NCBI GenBank assembly: GCA_964605185.1
Contig: CAZSBF010000005.1
Location: 5,981 to 69,980, forward strand
Length of the DNA: 64,000 bases
Direction of reading: 5' to 3'
Source of the DNA: JACRIM01 sp964605185
GTDB lineage: Bacteria > Planctomycetota > Phycisphaerae > UBA1845 > UTPLA1
Under the pieces are notes generated by a model. The model was not told where the DNA came from, made no database searches, and saw nothing but the letters and a program-made list of their open reading frames with translations. A program made the position numbers and the translations under genes. Shown piece by piece: positions 8,736-16,553 of the stretch; the first letter of the stretch is position 1, and each line of letters begins with the position of its first letter.

Positions 8736-10010
8736 ATGTCACGACGTTTGATGGTCGTTGGGTGCGGTCTAGTCGGTTCAATCATGGGTTGCGTCTCCGG
8801 GTGTGCTCAATCGGCCTGGCCGCAGTGGGGCGGGCCGAACCGCAATTTCACCGTGGCCTCCGGTCGTTTGGCCGAAACATGGCCCGAAGGCGGTCCGAAG
8901 CGTTTGTGGAGCCGGGCCCTGGGCGATGGCTACTCCACCATCGTGTCTGACGGTACCACGCTCTACACGATGTACCGCAAGGACAAGGACGACCCGAACG
9001 AACACGTGATCGCCCTCGATGCCGCAACCGGCGCGACCCGCTGGGAACATTCCTACCCAGCGCCCTACTTGTGCATCGATCCGAATGATGAAGACAAGAA
9101 GCAAACGCCGCAATTCGGCGCCGGCCCGAACGGCACGCCCGTGCTTGTCAGCGGCCGACTGTATTCCATCGGCTTCACCGGCATGATGTGCTGCCTCGAT
9201 GCCGCCACTGGAAAGCAGATCTGGTCCCACGATCTGTTCAAGGAGTATGGCGCGACGATGCTTGTCTGCGGATATGCAGCGAGCCCGATCGCTTATCACG
9301 ACACGATCATCGCGCTGGTCGGCGGCAAGGGACACGGTGTAATGGCATTCGACCAATCTACGGGAAAAGTGGTTTGGCAGAGCGGCGACATGGATTGCAG
9401 TTATTCCTCGCCGGTGTTGACGACAGTCGATGGGGAAGATCACCTCGTCGCGTACATGTCGGGCGAAGTGGTCGGCTTGTCGCCGAAATCCGGCGAAATC
9501 CACTGGAGCATTACACACCGCAATCCGGTGAACTCGAATTGCATTTGCACGCCAATCGCCTGCCCGAATCATCAGATCTACTTCGTCAACGGCGGCGACT
9601 CGGCCGGTGGAAAAATGGTTCGCCTAGCCAGGAAGGGGGGCAAGATCCAGCCCGATGAAATCTGGGCCAACAAGAAACTCGCCGGTGGCTTGACGGATGC
9701 CGTGCGAATCGGTGATCACTTTTACGGGGGCAACGGTCGCGGCTTCTTCGTTGGCTTCAACGCAAAGACCGGACAGATCGCATGGCAGGAACGCGGCTAC
9801 CCCAGTGCCCGCGCCATTGCCGCCGATGGAAAACTGATTCTTCTGGACGAGGAGGGTCGTTTGTCGCTGGTCACGGCGACACCGGGCGGGTTGGTTCAGC
9901 ACGGAAAGGCGACGTTGCTGACGAAAGAAGCCTGGTCGGCGCCCACCCTTATTGGGACAAAGCTCTACTTGCGTGATCGCAAAACGATTATGGGCGTGGA
10001 CTTAGGATAA
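8736..10010 (+). CDS. PQQ-like beta-propeller lipoprotein
   Basis: Exported protein of 424 residues. Start chosen at ATG 8736, where a basic N terminus (MSRRLMVVG) and hydrophobic run lead to a lipobox-like VSGC at about residue 24; the alternative ATG at 8697 would put extra residues before the signal. The mature part begins with WPQWGGPNRN, the usual opening of planctomycete PQQ-binding-like outer-membrane propellers, and contains blades with A/LDAATG-x-W repeats (IALDAATGATRWEH, CCLDAATGKQIWSH, AFDQSTGKVVWQSG, GFNAKTGQIAWQE). No quinone-dehydrogenase catalytic residues are evident, so it is probably a binding or scaffold propeller rather than an enzyme. It follows the DUF58/VWA pair on the same strand. 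Confidence 0.8.
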   Translation: MSRRLMVVGCGLVGSIMGCVSGCAQSAWPQWGGPNRNFTVASGRLAETWPEGGPKRLWSRALGDGYSTIVSDGTTLYTMYRKDKDDPNEHVIALDAATGATRWEHSYPAPYLCIDPNDEDKKQTPQFGAGPNGTPVLVSGRLYSIGFTGMMCCLDAATGKQIWSHDLFKEYGATMLVCGYAASPIAYHDTIIALVGGKGHGVMAFDQSTGKVVWQSGDMDCSYSSPVLTTVDGEDHLVAYMSGEVVGLSPKSGEIHWSITHRNPVNSNCICTPIACPNHQIYFVNGGDSAGGKMVRLARKGGKIQPDEIWANKKLAGGLTDAVRIGDHFYGGNGRGFFVGFNAKTGQIAWQERGYPSARAIAADGKLILLDEEGRLSLVTATPGGLVQHGKATLLTKEAWSAPTLIGTKLYLRDRKTIMGVDLG

Positions 10011-10123
10011 TCCGCGACAACCGGCGATTGCCGTTCCAACGCCTTGCCCGAATTGGGGTTTCCCCTGAAGATACCCTCAAACCAATAAGTCCTCGCGCAT
10101 GCGAGAAATAGAGGGTAATTCTT

Positions 10124-10255
10124 ATGTTTGGACTTCTCGGTGGATTCAGCCTGAGCGATCTGATCTTTCCGCTCCTCGTCGGCGTGTTTTACTTCGTCAA
10201 CGACATCATTCGGATGCTCTTTCCGGCCATCTTCAATCCAACCGGAATGATGTAA
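10124..10255 (+). CDS. Hydrophobic microprotein, 43 residues
   Basis: Small gene in the space between the PQQ propeller and etfA. ATG at 10124 has GAGGG upstream (10111-10115). The 43-residue product begins MFGLLGGFSLSDLIFPLL, is dominated by Leu, Ile, Phe and Val, has two Asp and one Arg near the middle (NDIIRMLF) and ends FNPTGMM. It resembles the microprotein at 1732 in size, hydrophobicity, presence of a good Shine-Dalgarno, and placement after a gene for an exported protein, though the sequences do not align convincingly by eye. Function unknown. Confidence 0.5.
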   Translation: MFGLLGGFSLSDLIFPLLVGVFYFVNDIIRMLFPAIFNPTGMM

Positions 10256-10486
10256 CCGGAGCACATGCGGCGACCTCATTACCAAAATGACGGGTCGATG
10301 GTCATTCGTGCGCGGACGACTATCGCGAACCACCAAAATGGCAGAAGCCAAACGCTTCCGGTACAGTCGTCGCAACGTTTCGGTGCAGCATTAGTGATTG
10401 GCCAATACAGCAACACAATTCTCCTGCACCGTCATGTGCGGATTTCTTGAGCACGCATTTTCACCACCACTTTCATTGAGGGTGCG

Positions 10487-11470
10487 ATGACAAAGGACAT
10501 TTTCGTTTTCGTCGAACAGCGCAGCGGCGCCGTCCTTTCTGCGGGGCTTCAGGCCCTGTCCGCGGCGACGCAACTCGCCGCCAAGACCGGTGGCAAGGTA
10601 GTGGCCGGAATCATCGGTCATGATCTCGGCAGCGTGGCTGCCAAGATCGACAACACCGGCGCAGCGGCGGTCCATGTCTGTGATGCGGAGCCGCTCAAGA
10701 ACTACAACGCGTTGAAATACACCCGCGCGCTGGTGGGGATGATTCAAAAGGCCGATCCGCAGATCGTGCTGTTGGCGGCTTCCTTCATGGGACGCGACCT
10801 GGCCCCGCGCGTGGCCATGCGGCTCGATGCGGGCCTGGCCACCGATTGCACGGAAGTGGATATCGAAGGTGGCGCGCTCATTGCACGACGCCCAATTTAC
10901 AACGGTAAGGCCTACAGCCGCGTGCATTTCAACGGCGGTCGTGTGCAAATGGCGTCGGTCCGGCCGAACACCTTTCCACTCCCCAGCGGCGGCGGCGCGG
11001 CCGAGCACGTTGCTTTTGCATATGCAGCCGATGCCGCGGACGACCGGCAAATCACCAAAGAAATTGCCCGTACTGGCGGGGAAGAAAAAGACGTCACCGA
11101 GGCCTCCATTGTGGTTAGCGGTGGTCGCAGCCTCAAGAGCGAGGCGAATTTCAAGATACTCTATGACCTCGCTCATGCTCTCGATGGCGCGGTGGGTGCC
11201 AGCCGGGCGGCCTGCGACGCGGGTTATCAGCCGCACAGCCGGCAGGTCGGCCTCACAGGCAAGACGGTGACGCCGCAGTTGTACGTGGCGTGCGGTATCA
11301 GCGGCGCAATCCAGCATCTCGCGGGCATGCGCGGCAGCCGGCGCATCGTCGCTGTGAATACAGACGCCGAAGCGCCGATCTTCAAGGTCGCGGACATCGG
11401 CGTGGTCGGGGATCTCTTCACGTTCGTGCCACTTCTGACGGAGGAAGTGAAGAAAGTTAAGGGGCACTAG
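10487..11470 (+). CDS. etfA: Electron transfer flavoprotein subunit alpha
   Basis: FAD-binding subunit of ETF, which collects electrons from acyl-CoA and other flavin dehydrogenases. The 327-residue protein has the N-terminal alpha/beta domain (IFVFVEQRSGAVLSAGLQAL) and the C-terminal FAD signature PQLYVACGISGAIQHLAGM at about 263-281, followed by VAVNTDAEAPIFKVADIGVVGD. ATG at 10487 is preceded by GAGGGTG. The beta subunit, normally adjacent, is not in the window. An EtfD-like quinone reductase lies 890 bases downstream, separated by a HEPN gene and its partner, all on the same strand. Confidence 0.95.
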   Translation: MTKDIFVFVEQRSGAVLSAGLQALSAATQLAAKTGGKVVAGIIGHDLGSVAAKIDNTGAAAVHVCDAEPLKNYNALKYTRALVGMIQKADPQIVLLAASFMGRDLAPRVAMRLDAGLATDCTEVDIEGGALIARRPIYNGKAYSRVHFNGGRVQMASVRPNTFPLPSGGGAAEHVAFAYAADAADDRQITKEIARTGGEEKDVTEASIVVSGGRSLKSEANFKILYDLAHALDGAVGASRAACDAGYQPHSRQVGLTGKTVTPQLYVACGISGAIQHLAGMRGSRRIVAVNTDAEAPIFKVADIGVVGDLFTFVPLLTEEVKKVKGH

Positions 11471-11493
11471 GCCGCGTTAAGATTGAGATTGGA

Positions 11494-11937
11494 ATGGCAA
11501 CGCTAAATCGAAGCATCTTGCAAAGTTTGGCATTGAGTCGTCTAGAGGACGCAAAGGCCTTGCTCGATAGGGGTCGATTCTCCGCTGCGTATTATCTTGC
11601 GGGATATTCAGTCGAATGTGGAATCAAGGCGTGCTTTGCGAAACAAGTACGGGCCCATGATTTTCCAGAAAAAGGTAAGGCAGATAAGGTCTTTATTCAT
11701 GATCTTGTTGAACTGGTAAAACTGGCCGGGCTGGATTCTCATCACAAGGAGGATTGTGATCGCGATCCAGATTTTAAATCCCGCTGGAGCGTGGTGCAGA
11801 AATGGAAGGAGCATGATAGATACGACCCCCTTTGGTTGGATGACCCAACCGCGATGAAAACCAAAGCCACGGCCATGATCCGTGCGATTGAAGATACGGA
11901 TCACGGAGTCCTACAATGGTTGAAAAGATACTGGTAG
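11494..11937 (+). CDS. HEPN domain protein
   Basis: A 147-residue helical protein. FSAAYYLAGYSVECGIKAC (about residues 30-48) is the signature of the HEPN superfamily members that are commonly annotated as HEPN domain-containing proteins. A clear R-x4-6-H ribonuclease motif is not visible, so catalytic activity is uncertain. It starts 23 bases after etfA and its end overlaps the next gene by 22 bases, showing a tightly linked pair. Base composition (more A/T than neighbours) suggests later insertion into the etf operon. It may be part of a toxin-antitoxin-like unit; this is inference from HEPN biology. Confidence 0.75.
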   Translation: MATLNRSILQSLALSRLEDAKALLDRGRFSAAYYLAGYSVECGIKACFAKQVRAHDFPEKGKADKVFIHDLVELVKLAGLDSHHKEDCDRDPDFKSRWSVVQKWKEHDRYDPLWLDDPTAMKTKATAMIRAIEDTDHGVLQWLKRYW

Positions 11938-12356
11938 ACAGAGAAATTGCGGCAGGTGAGTCCCTCTTGAAGGAACTGGACAAGAGGAAAGTCGCTGTGA
12001 CGGCGGCCTTCTGGTTCTATGAGCCGGAGTACGAGCGATGGCGTCTCGTTATTGCCATGCCGCTGTGTGACAAGGAAGGCCCTATCGTAGCATACGACCT
12101 TCTTCAAAAGGCATTGGACAAGCTGCCCAAAGATAGGCGTTTGGAATTGACCGACATCAACGCTGAAAACACCAAAAACACTGTCGTACAGGCCCTTTGC
12201 AAGATGATCCAAATTGCGCCCGGCAGCGGCAACCTGCGAGTAAGCCGCAGCTCTGTGAACGGAATCTTCATCGACGATGCAGTTGTCTATCGTACATCCA
12301 TTGCGATCAAAGAACACAGAGTGTCTGCGACGAAAGCAAAGTCGCGCAAAAAGTAG
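11916..12356 (+). CDS. Unknown partner of the HEPN protein
   Basis: A 146-residue protein that I do not recognise as a named family. ATG at 11916 lies inside the HEPN gene, with GGAG (11907-11910) upstream. Visible features are an N-terminal helix (EKILVDREIAAGESLLKELD), a central beta-rich section with many aromatic residues (AAFWFYEPEYERWRLVIAMP), and a lysine-rich tail (ATKAKSRKK). No nucleotidyltransferase GS motif is present, so this is not the classical MNT partner of HEPN. The overlap with the HEPN gene implies coupled translation, as in toxin-antitoxin pairs. It ends four bases before the EtfD-like gene. Confidence 0.6.
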   Translation: MVEKILVDREIAAGESLLKELDKRKVAVTAAFWFYEPEYERWRLVIAMPLCDKEGPIVAYDLLQKALDKLPKDRRLELTDINAENTKNTVVQALCKMIQIAPGSGNLRVSRSSVNGIFIDDAVVYRTSIAIKEHRVSATKAKSRKK

Positions 12357-12359
12357 TTT

Positions 12360-14384
12360 ATGAACCCAATCGCAATGACACTCCTGCTCCTGGCCGCCTG
12401 GGGCTACTTCGGCATGCAAATGCTGCGCCGGTATCGCCTCATGACGGTTGGACCGGGTGAAAACCGGCTCGACAACATCGGCGAACGAATCAAGCGAACA
12501 TGGCAATATGCATTCGTGCAAAAGCGCATGCCGCGCTACTACTGGGCCGGCATCGCCCACAAAGTCATCTTCGCCGGCTTCATGGTGCTGTTGTTCCGGA
12601 CGCTGCTGCTATTTGGCCGCGGGTACTCGGAGGATTTTGATTTCTGGGGCATCCTTTCCATCGACGGATTCATCGGTGGCGCGTATTCCTTTGTGAAGGA
12701 TGTCTTCGCCATTCTCGTCATCCTCGGCGTGGCAGTGTTCTTTTACTACCGCCTCGTCAAGAAACTTCCCCGAATGACGCTCTCCGGTGAAGGGTTGCTC
12801 ATCCTCGGCATCATCATGACCATGATGCTCAGTGATATTCTCCACGACGCGGCAGAGCAGGTCTTACAGGGCCGAAGCTGGACGTGGGCCGAACCTGCCG
12901 GATCGCTGGTTGCGCTTTCGTTGGCACGCGCGAGCGAAGGCACACTCGAAGTACTTTCACGCCTCGGTTTCTGGACGCACGTAAGCCTCGTCTTGCTGTT
13001 CCTGAATCTCCTGCCCAGCAGCAAGCACTTCCACGTCATTACCGCGATTCCGAATGTCTTCACCCAGAGCCTTTTTCCCCGTGGTCGACTCCCCAACGTC
13101 GCCGACATCGAGGGCAAGATCGAGCGCGAGGAGACGCTGGGGCTGAAGTCCATCGAGCAGCTCACGTGGAAGGGCGTGCTCGATCTCTACACCTGCACCG
13201 AGTGCGGCCGCTGCACCGACAATTGCCCCGCCGCGAATACGGGCAAGCTGCTCTCGCCGAAGCAACTGACGCTCGACCTCCGCGATTACCTTTACAAGAA
13301 GGAAACGGCATTGGTCGCTGCAAGAGCCGGTGGCTCGAATGGGGATGGGCTGGCCGAGCTGGTGCCCCATGTCATCAAGCCCGAAGTCCTCTGGGCATGC
13401 ACCACCTGCGGAGCCTGCGAGACCGAGTGCCCCGTGTTCATCACCTATGTCGACAAGATCGTCGACATGCGCCGCAACCTCGTGATGGAAAAGTCCGAGT
13501 TTCCCGCCGAGCTGCAAAACGCCTTCCGCGGCATGGAATCCAGCGGCAATCCGTGGAGTTTCCCTGCGAGCGATCGCGCCGCATGGACCGAAGGGCTCGA
13601 TGTGCCGCGCATGGCCGAAAAACCCGACGCCGCCGTGCTCTTCTGGGTGGGGTGTTCAGCGTCCTTCGACGATCGGGCGCGAAAGATCGCCCGCGCCACA
13701 GCCAGCCTGCTCAAAGCTGCCGATGTCGATTTCGCCATCCTCGCGGAAGAGGAGCAATGTACGGGCGACCCGGCGCGCCGAGCGGGCAACGAGTTCCTTT
13801 TCCAAATGCTTGCCCAGATGAACGCCGAAACGCTGAACCGCTATCAGCCCAAGACCATCGTTACGACGTGCCCGCATTGTTTCAACACGCTGCTCAACGA
13901 ATATCCCGACTTCGGCGCCAAGTTCAAGGTCGTGCATCACTCCGAGTTCCTGTCGAACCTCGTCCGAGAGGGCAAGCTCAAACCATCCAACCGCATCGAT
14001 GCCAAAGTCGCCTTCCACGATTCGTGCTACCTCGGCCGGTACAACGAGATCTACGAGCCGCCGCGGGAAACGCTTCGCAAGATCCCCGGCCTCACCGTTC
14101 TTGAGCCTCGCGAAACACGAGATCGCGGCATGTGCTGCGGAGCCGGCGGCGCCCAGATGTTCAAGGAAGAAGAACACGCTCGCGAAGGCGTGACGGGCGA
14201 ACGCGTCAATGAAAAGCGTACCGACCAGTTGCTCGCCACGAAACCGGACATGGTCGCGTCGAGTTGCCCGTTCTGCCAGCGCATGTTGATCGACGGGTTG
14301 GCCGGTCGGAGTCGCGAGGATGTGCAGCAGTACGATATTGCCGAGTTGCTGTGGAAATCAGTCGAAACTCCGTCAACCAAATGA
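12360..14384 (+). CDS. EtfD-like membrane iron-sulfur oxidoreductase (HdrD/CCG type)
   Basis: A 674-residue membrane protein combining a NarI-like helical domain (about residues 1-225, several TM segments), a dicluster ferredoxin domain with CTECGRCTDNCP near 278 and CTTCGACETECP near 347, and two CCG cysteine-rich domains: VGCSASF near 430 with EEEQCTGDPARR, and CCGAGGAQMF near 590 with SSCPFCQRM near 634. This matches the EtfD / Fe-S oxidoreductase architecture thought to pass electrons from ETF to the quinone pool in place of classical ETF-ubiquinone oxidoreductase. The nearby etfA supports that role. It follows the HEPN pair by three bases and is followed by a cyclic-nucleotide-binding protein 12 bases downstream. 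Confidence 0.87.
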   Translation: MNPIAMTLLLLAAWGYFGMQMLRRYRLMTVGPGENRLDNIGERIKRTWQYAFVQKRMPRYYWAGIAHKVIFAGFMVLLFRTLLLFGRGYSEDFDFWGILSIDGFIGGAYSFVKDVFAILVILGVAVFFYYRLVKKLPRMTLSGEGLLILGIIMTMMLSDILHDAAEQVLQGRSWTWAEPAGSLVALSLARASEGTLEVLSRLGFWTHVSLVLLFLNLLPSSKHFHVITAIPNVFTQSLFPRGRLPNVADIEGKIEREETLGLKSIEQLTWKGVLDLYTCTECGRCTDNCPAANTGKLLSPKQLTLDLRDYLYKKETALVAARAGGSNGDGLAELVPHVIKPEVLWACTTCGACETECPVFITYVDKIVDMRRNLVMEKSEFPAELQNAFRGMESSGNPWSFPASDRAAWTEGLDVPRMAEKPDAAVLFWVGCSASFDDRARKIARATASLLKAADVDFAILAEEEQCTGDPARRAGNEFLFQMLAQMNAETLNRYQPKTIVTTCPHCFNTLLNEYPDFGAKFKVVHHSEFLSNLVREGKLKPSNRIDAKVAFHDSCYLGRYNEIYEPPRETLRKIPGLTVLEPRETRDRGMCCGAGGAQMFKEEEHAREGVTGERVNEKRTDQLLATKPDMVASSCPFCQRMLIDGLAGRSREDVQQYDIAELLWKSVETPSTK

Positions 14385-14396
14385 AAGCGGTGCATC

Positions 14397-14858
14397 ATGA
14401 GTAAGGCGTACGACGAAATGCTGACCCGGCTGCCGCTGTTCATGGGATTTACGTCGCATGGAACACAAGCCGTTATCGATCAGGGAGAGATTCGCGAATG
14501 CCAAGTCGGCGATGTGCTGTTCAAGGAAGGTGATCCGGCAACGGTCGTGCTATTGGTACTCACGGGGCGATTACAGGTCTTCGTCGAGCGGGGCGGCAGC
14601 GACCTCGTACTAATGGATGCTTCGATGGGGCAGATCGTGGGTGAGTTGGCTGTTCTTTGCGGGATCAATCGATCCGCATCAGTACGAGCCGCGGAAAAAT
14701 CCGTCGTATTGCAATGGTCTGCGTACCAGTTTCACCGGCTACTGTTGTCCAATGTGCTCCTATCGCAACGCGTATTTCGCGATGCACTGCGAACGCTGAT
14801 CGATAAGGAGCGATCACTGATTGAATCGCTCGTCGGCACAGCCGGCGCGGGAATCTGA
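14397..14858 (+). CDS. Cyclic-nucleotide-binding domain protein (no HTH)
   Basis: A 153-residue protein made almost entirely of a Crp-like cNMP-binding domain: LFMGFTSHGTQAVIDQGEIR, GDVLFKEGDPATVVLLVLTG and MGQIVGELAVLCGINRSASV, the last corresponding to the phosphate-binding cassette of Crp/PKA-type domains (GELA). The C terminus ends in a helix (LRTLIDKERSLIESLVGTAG) with no DNA-binding helix-turn-helix, so it is not a Crp/Fnr activator itself. It begins 12 bases after the EtfD-like gene and is probably cotranscribed. Role unknown; it could sense a nucleotide for the respiratory block. Confidence 0.82.
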   Translation: MSKAYDEMLTRLPLFMGFTSHGTQAVIDQGEIRECQVGDVLFKEGDPATVVLLVLTGRLQVFVERGGSDLVLMDASMGQIVGELAVLCGINRSASVRAAEKSVVLQWSAYQFHRLLLSNVLLSQRVFRDALRTLIDKERSLIESLVGTAGAGI

Positions 14859-14944
14859 GCCGCCCTGCACGCCAATCGACGCGTGTTGATCCCCATTCGG
14901 TCATTGCACTATCATGGCTGCATCAACCATGAGGAGCGGCGCCC

Positions 14945-15160
14945 ATGCCCGGAAAATCAGACGACAACTTCAAGAAGCACTTCGAACGACAGCGCGACAA
15001 GAAAGACCGCGATCGCAAGGGCCTGCCGGGCGAAGATGAGGCCCCGTTGCCGCCTCCCGTGGAGCCGATCAAGAAGGGCAGCGACGAGCCCGGCCGAAAC
15101 GACCTGTGCCCCTGCGGCAGCGGCAAGAAGTTCAAGCAGTGCTGCCTCCTGAAAAAGTAG
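14945..15160 (+). CDS. Stand-alone SEC-C zinc-motif mini-protein
   Basis: A 71-residue protein with a charged, Lys/Arg/Asp-rich N-terminal half and a C-terminal SEC-C motif (PGRNDLCPCGSGKKFKQCC), the short zinc-binding module found at the end of SecA and in many small proteins. ATG at 14945 has GAGGAGCGG immediately upstream. The motif is nearly the same as that ending the SecA in this window (NDPCPCGSGKKYKQCH). Ligands are three Cys plus a Cys/His. The role of isolated SEC-C proteins is not established; they may bind SecB, ribosomes or nucleic acid. Confidence 0.78.
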   Translation: MPGKSDDNFKKHFERQRDKKDRDRKGLPGEDEAPLPPPVEPIKKGSDEPGRNDLCPCGSGKKFKQCCLLKK

Positions 15161-15217
15161 CCATCGGCCGCCTCGTCGCCGGCCATGTCCCGATCGGAGC
15201 GTTGATCCGTCGTCATC

Positions 15218-16549
15218 ATGCCGCCGCTCCTGCTTGATCTCATCTATCTCCCCGTCCTGTTGGGCTTCGTCCCCATTCTGTTATTCCAGCGGTTCGTCAA
15301 AGGAAAGAAGCGCGGCGGCTGGGCTCAGCGGTTTGGCTCGATCCCGTTTCAGCCGTCCGGCAGGTCCGTCATCTGGGTCCACGCCGTCTCGCTCGGCGAA
15401 GTCAACGCCACGCGATCCCTCGTCGCCGAAATCGAAAAACGCCTGCCCGATCATGATGTTGTCATTTCCACCACCACCGACACCGGGTACGTCGCCGCTT
15501 GTCAGCATTACAGCGCGAGCCGGGTCTTTCGTTATCCGTTGGATTTCTCGTTCGTGGTCCGTCGGGTACTCGACCGGGTGCGACCCACTGCCATTGTGCT
15601 TATGGAATTGGAGGTCTGGCCGAACTTCATCGAGATCGCGGCGGCGCGCGGCATACCCATCGGTATCGCCAACGGCCGCGTGACCGAGGAAAAATCCATG
15701 CGTCGGTTTCGCACGCCGATCATCCGCGGCCTCGCGCGGCGAATGTTCTCGCGGATGGCGTGGGTCGGCGCGCAGGACGAGGCCTACGCCGCCCGGTTCC
15801 GCGAACTGGGCGTCCCTGCCGATCGGGTACACGTGGCTGGAAATCTCAAGTATGACACGGCAAGCGTGAGTGACTCCGCGCCCGGTGCAGCGGAATTGGC
15901 TGCGGCCATGGGAATCCGCTCCGACGCGCCGCTCATCGTCGCCGGCTCCACCGGGCCGGGCGAAGAAGAACTGGTGCTCGCGGCATATCGGGAAATCTTG
16001 AACCTCCACGCGACCGCGCAGCTCGCGATCATCCCACGAAAGCCCGAGCGATTCGACGACGTGGCACGGATGATCGAGTCCAGCGGATTCACCTGCATTC
16101 GTCGCAGTCAGTCTGATCAGAGCCGCGACCCCAATCCGAGCCGCGACCGTAAGGGAGCGGGTTCCGTGACAACGCCGGGCTCCATTGTCTTCCTTGGCGA
16201 CACCATGGGCGAACTCCGAAGGTTCTATTCCCTCGCGTCCGCTGTGTTTGTGGGGCGAAGTCTCGTACCCATGGGCGGCTCCGATGTGATGGAGGTCGCC
16301 GGGCTGGGCCGGGCGATGTGCTTCGGACCGTACATGGAGAACTTCGCCGACGCGGCGGAGAAACTGCTTACTGCCGGCGCCGCCATGCAAGTGAACAATG
16401 CGGAGGATTTAGCCGCCGCGCTCTGTGAGCTGATCGCAAATCAGCAGCGTCGGAATCACATGGGGCGCGCAGCGCAGGAAGTGGTCCGCCAAAACGCAGG
16501 AGCGACGGCGCGAACCGTGGACCTGCTCGCGAATGCGATGCGCAGGTGA
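15218..16549 (+). CDS. waaA: 3-deoxy-D-manno-octulosonic acid (Kdo) transferase
   Basis: Transfers Kdo from CMP-Kdo to lipid A precursors at the inner membrane. The 443-residue protein has an N-terminal membrane anchor (residues 4-24), the GT30 active-site region WVHAVSLGEVNA with the catalytic Glu at 61, TTTDTGY, MELEVWPNF, NGRVTEEKS and the nucleotide-binding LGDTMGELRRFYSLA. Just before the last motif, about 20 residues of low complexity (NPSRDRKGAGSVTTPG) are encoded by a dispersed repeat (see 16120-16166) inserted in frame between RRSQ and the LGDTMGEL strand. The insertion falls in a surface loop, so function is probably kept. Its presence indicates an LPS-bearing outer membrane. Confidence 0.92.
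   Translation: MPPLLLDLIYLPVLLGFVPILLFQRFVKGKKRGGWAQRFGSIPFQPSGRSVIWVHAVSLGEVNATRSLVAEIEKRLPDHDVVISTTTDTGYVAACQHYSASRVFRYPLDFSFVVRRVLDRVRPTAIVLMELEVWPNFIEIAAARGIPIGIANGRVTEEKSMRRFRTPIIRGLARRMFSRMAWVGAQDEAYAARFRELGVPADRVHVAGNLKYDTASVSDSAPGAAELAAAMGIRSDAPLIVAGSTGPGEEELVLAAYREILNLHATAQLAIIPRKPERFDDVARMIESSGFTCIRRSQSDQSRDPNPSRDRKGAGSVTTPGSIVFLGDTMGELRRFYSLASAVFVGRSLVPMGGSDVMEVAGLGRAMCFGPYMENFADAAEKLLTAGAAMQVNNAEDLAAALCELIANQQRRNHMGRAAQEVVRQNAGATARTVDLLANAMRR
16120..16166 (+). repeat. Dispersed repeat inside waaA, RDRKGAG-encoding
   Basis: GAGCCGCGACC occurs twice 18 bases apart (16120-16130 and 16138-16148), the second continuing GTAAGGGAGCGGG. I recognise this as a dispersed planctomycete repeat that, read in this frame, gives SRDRKGAG. 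It keeps the waaA frame. Copy number in the genome cannot be seen from this window. Confidence 0.6.
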
Positions 16550-16553
16550 AGTC

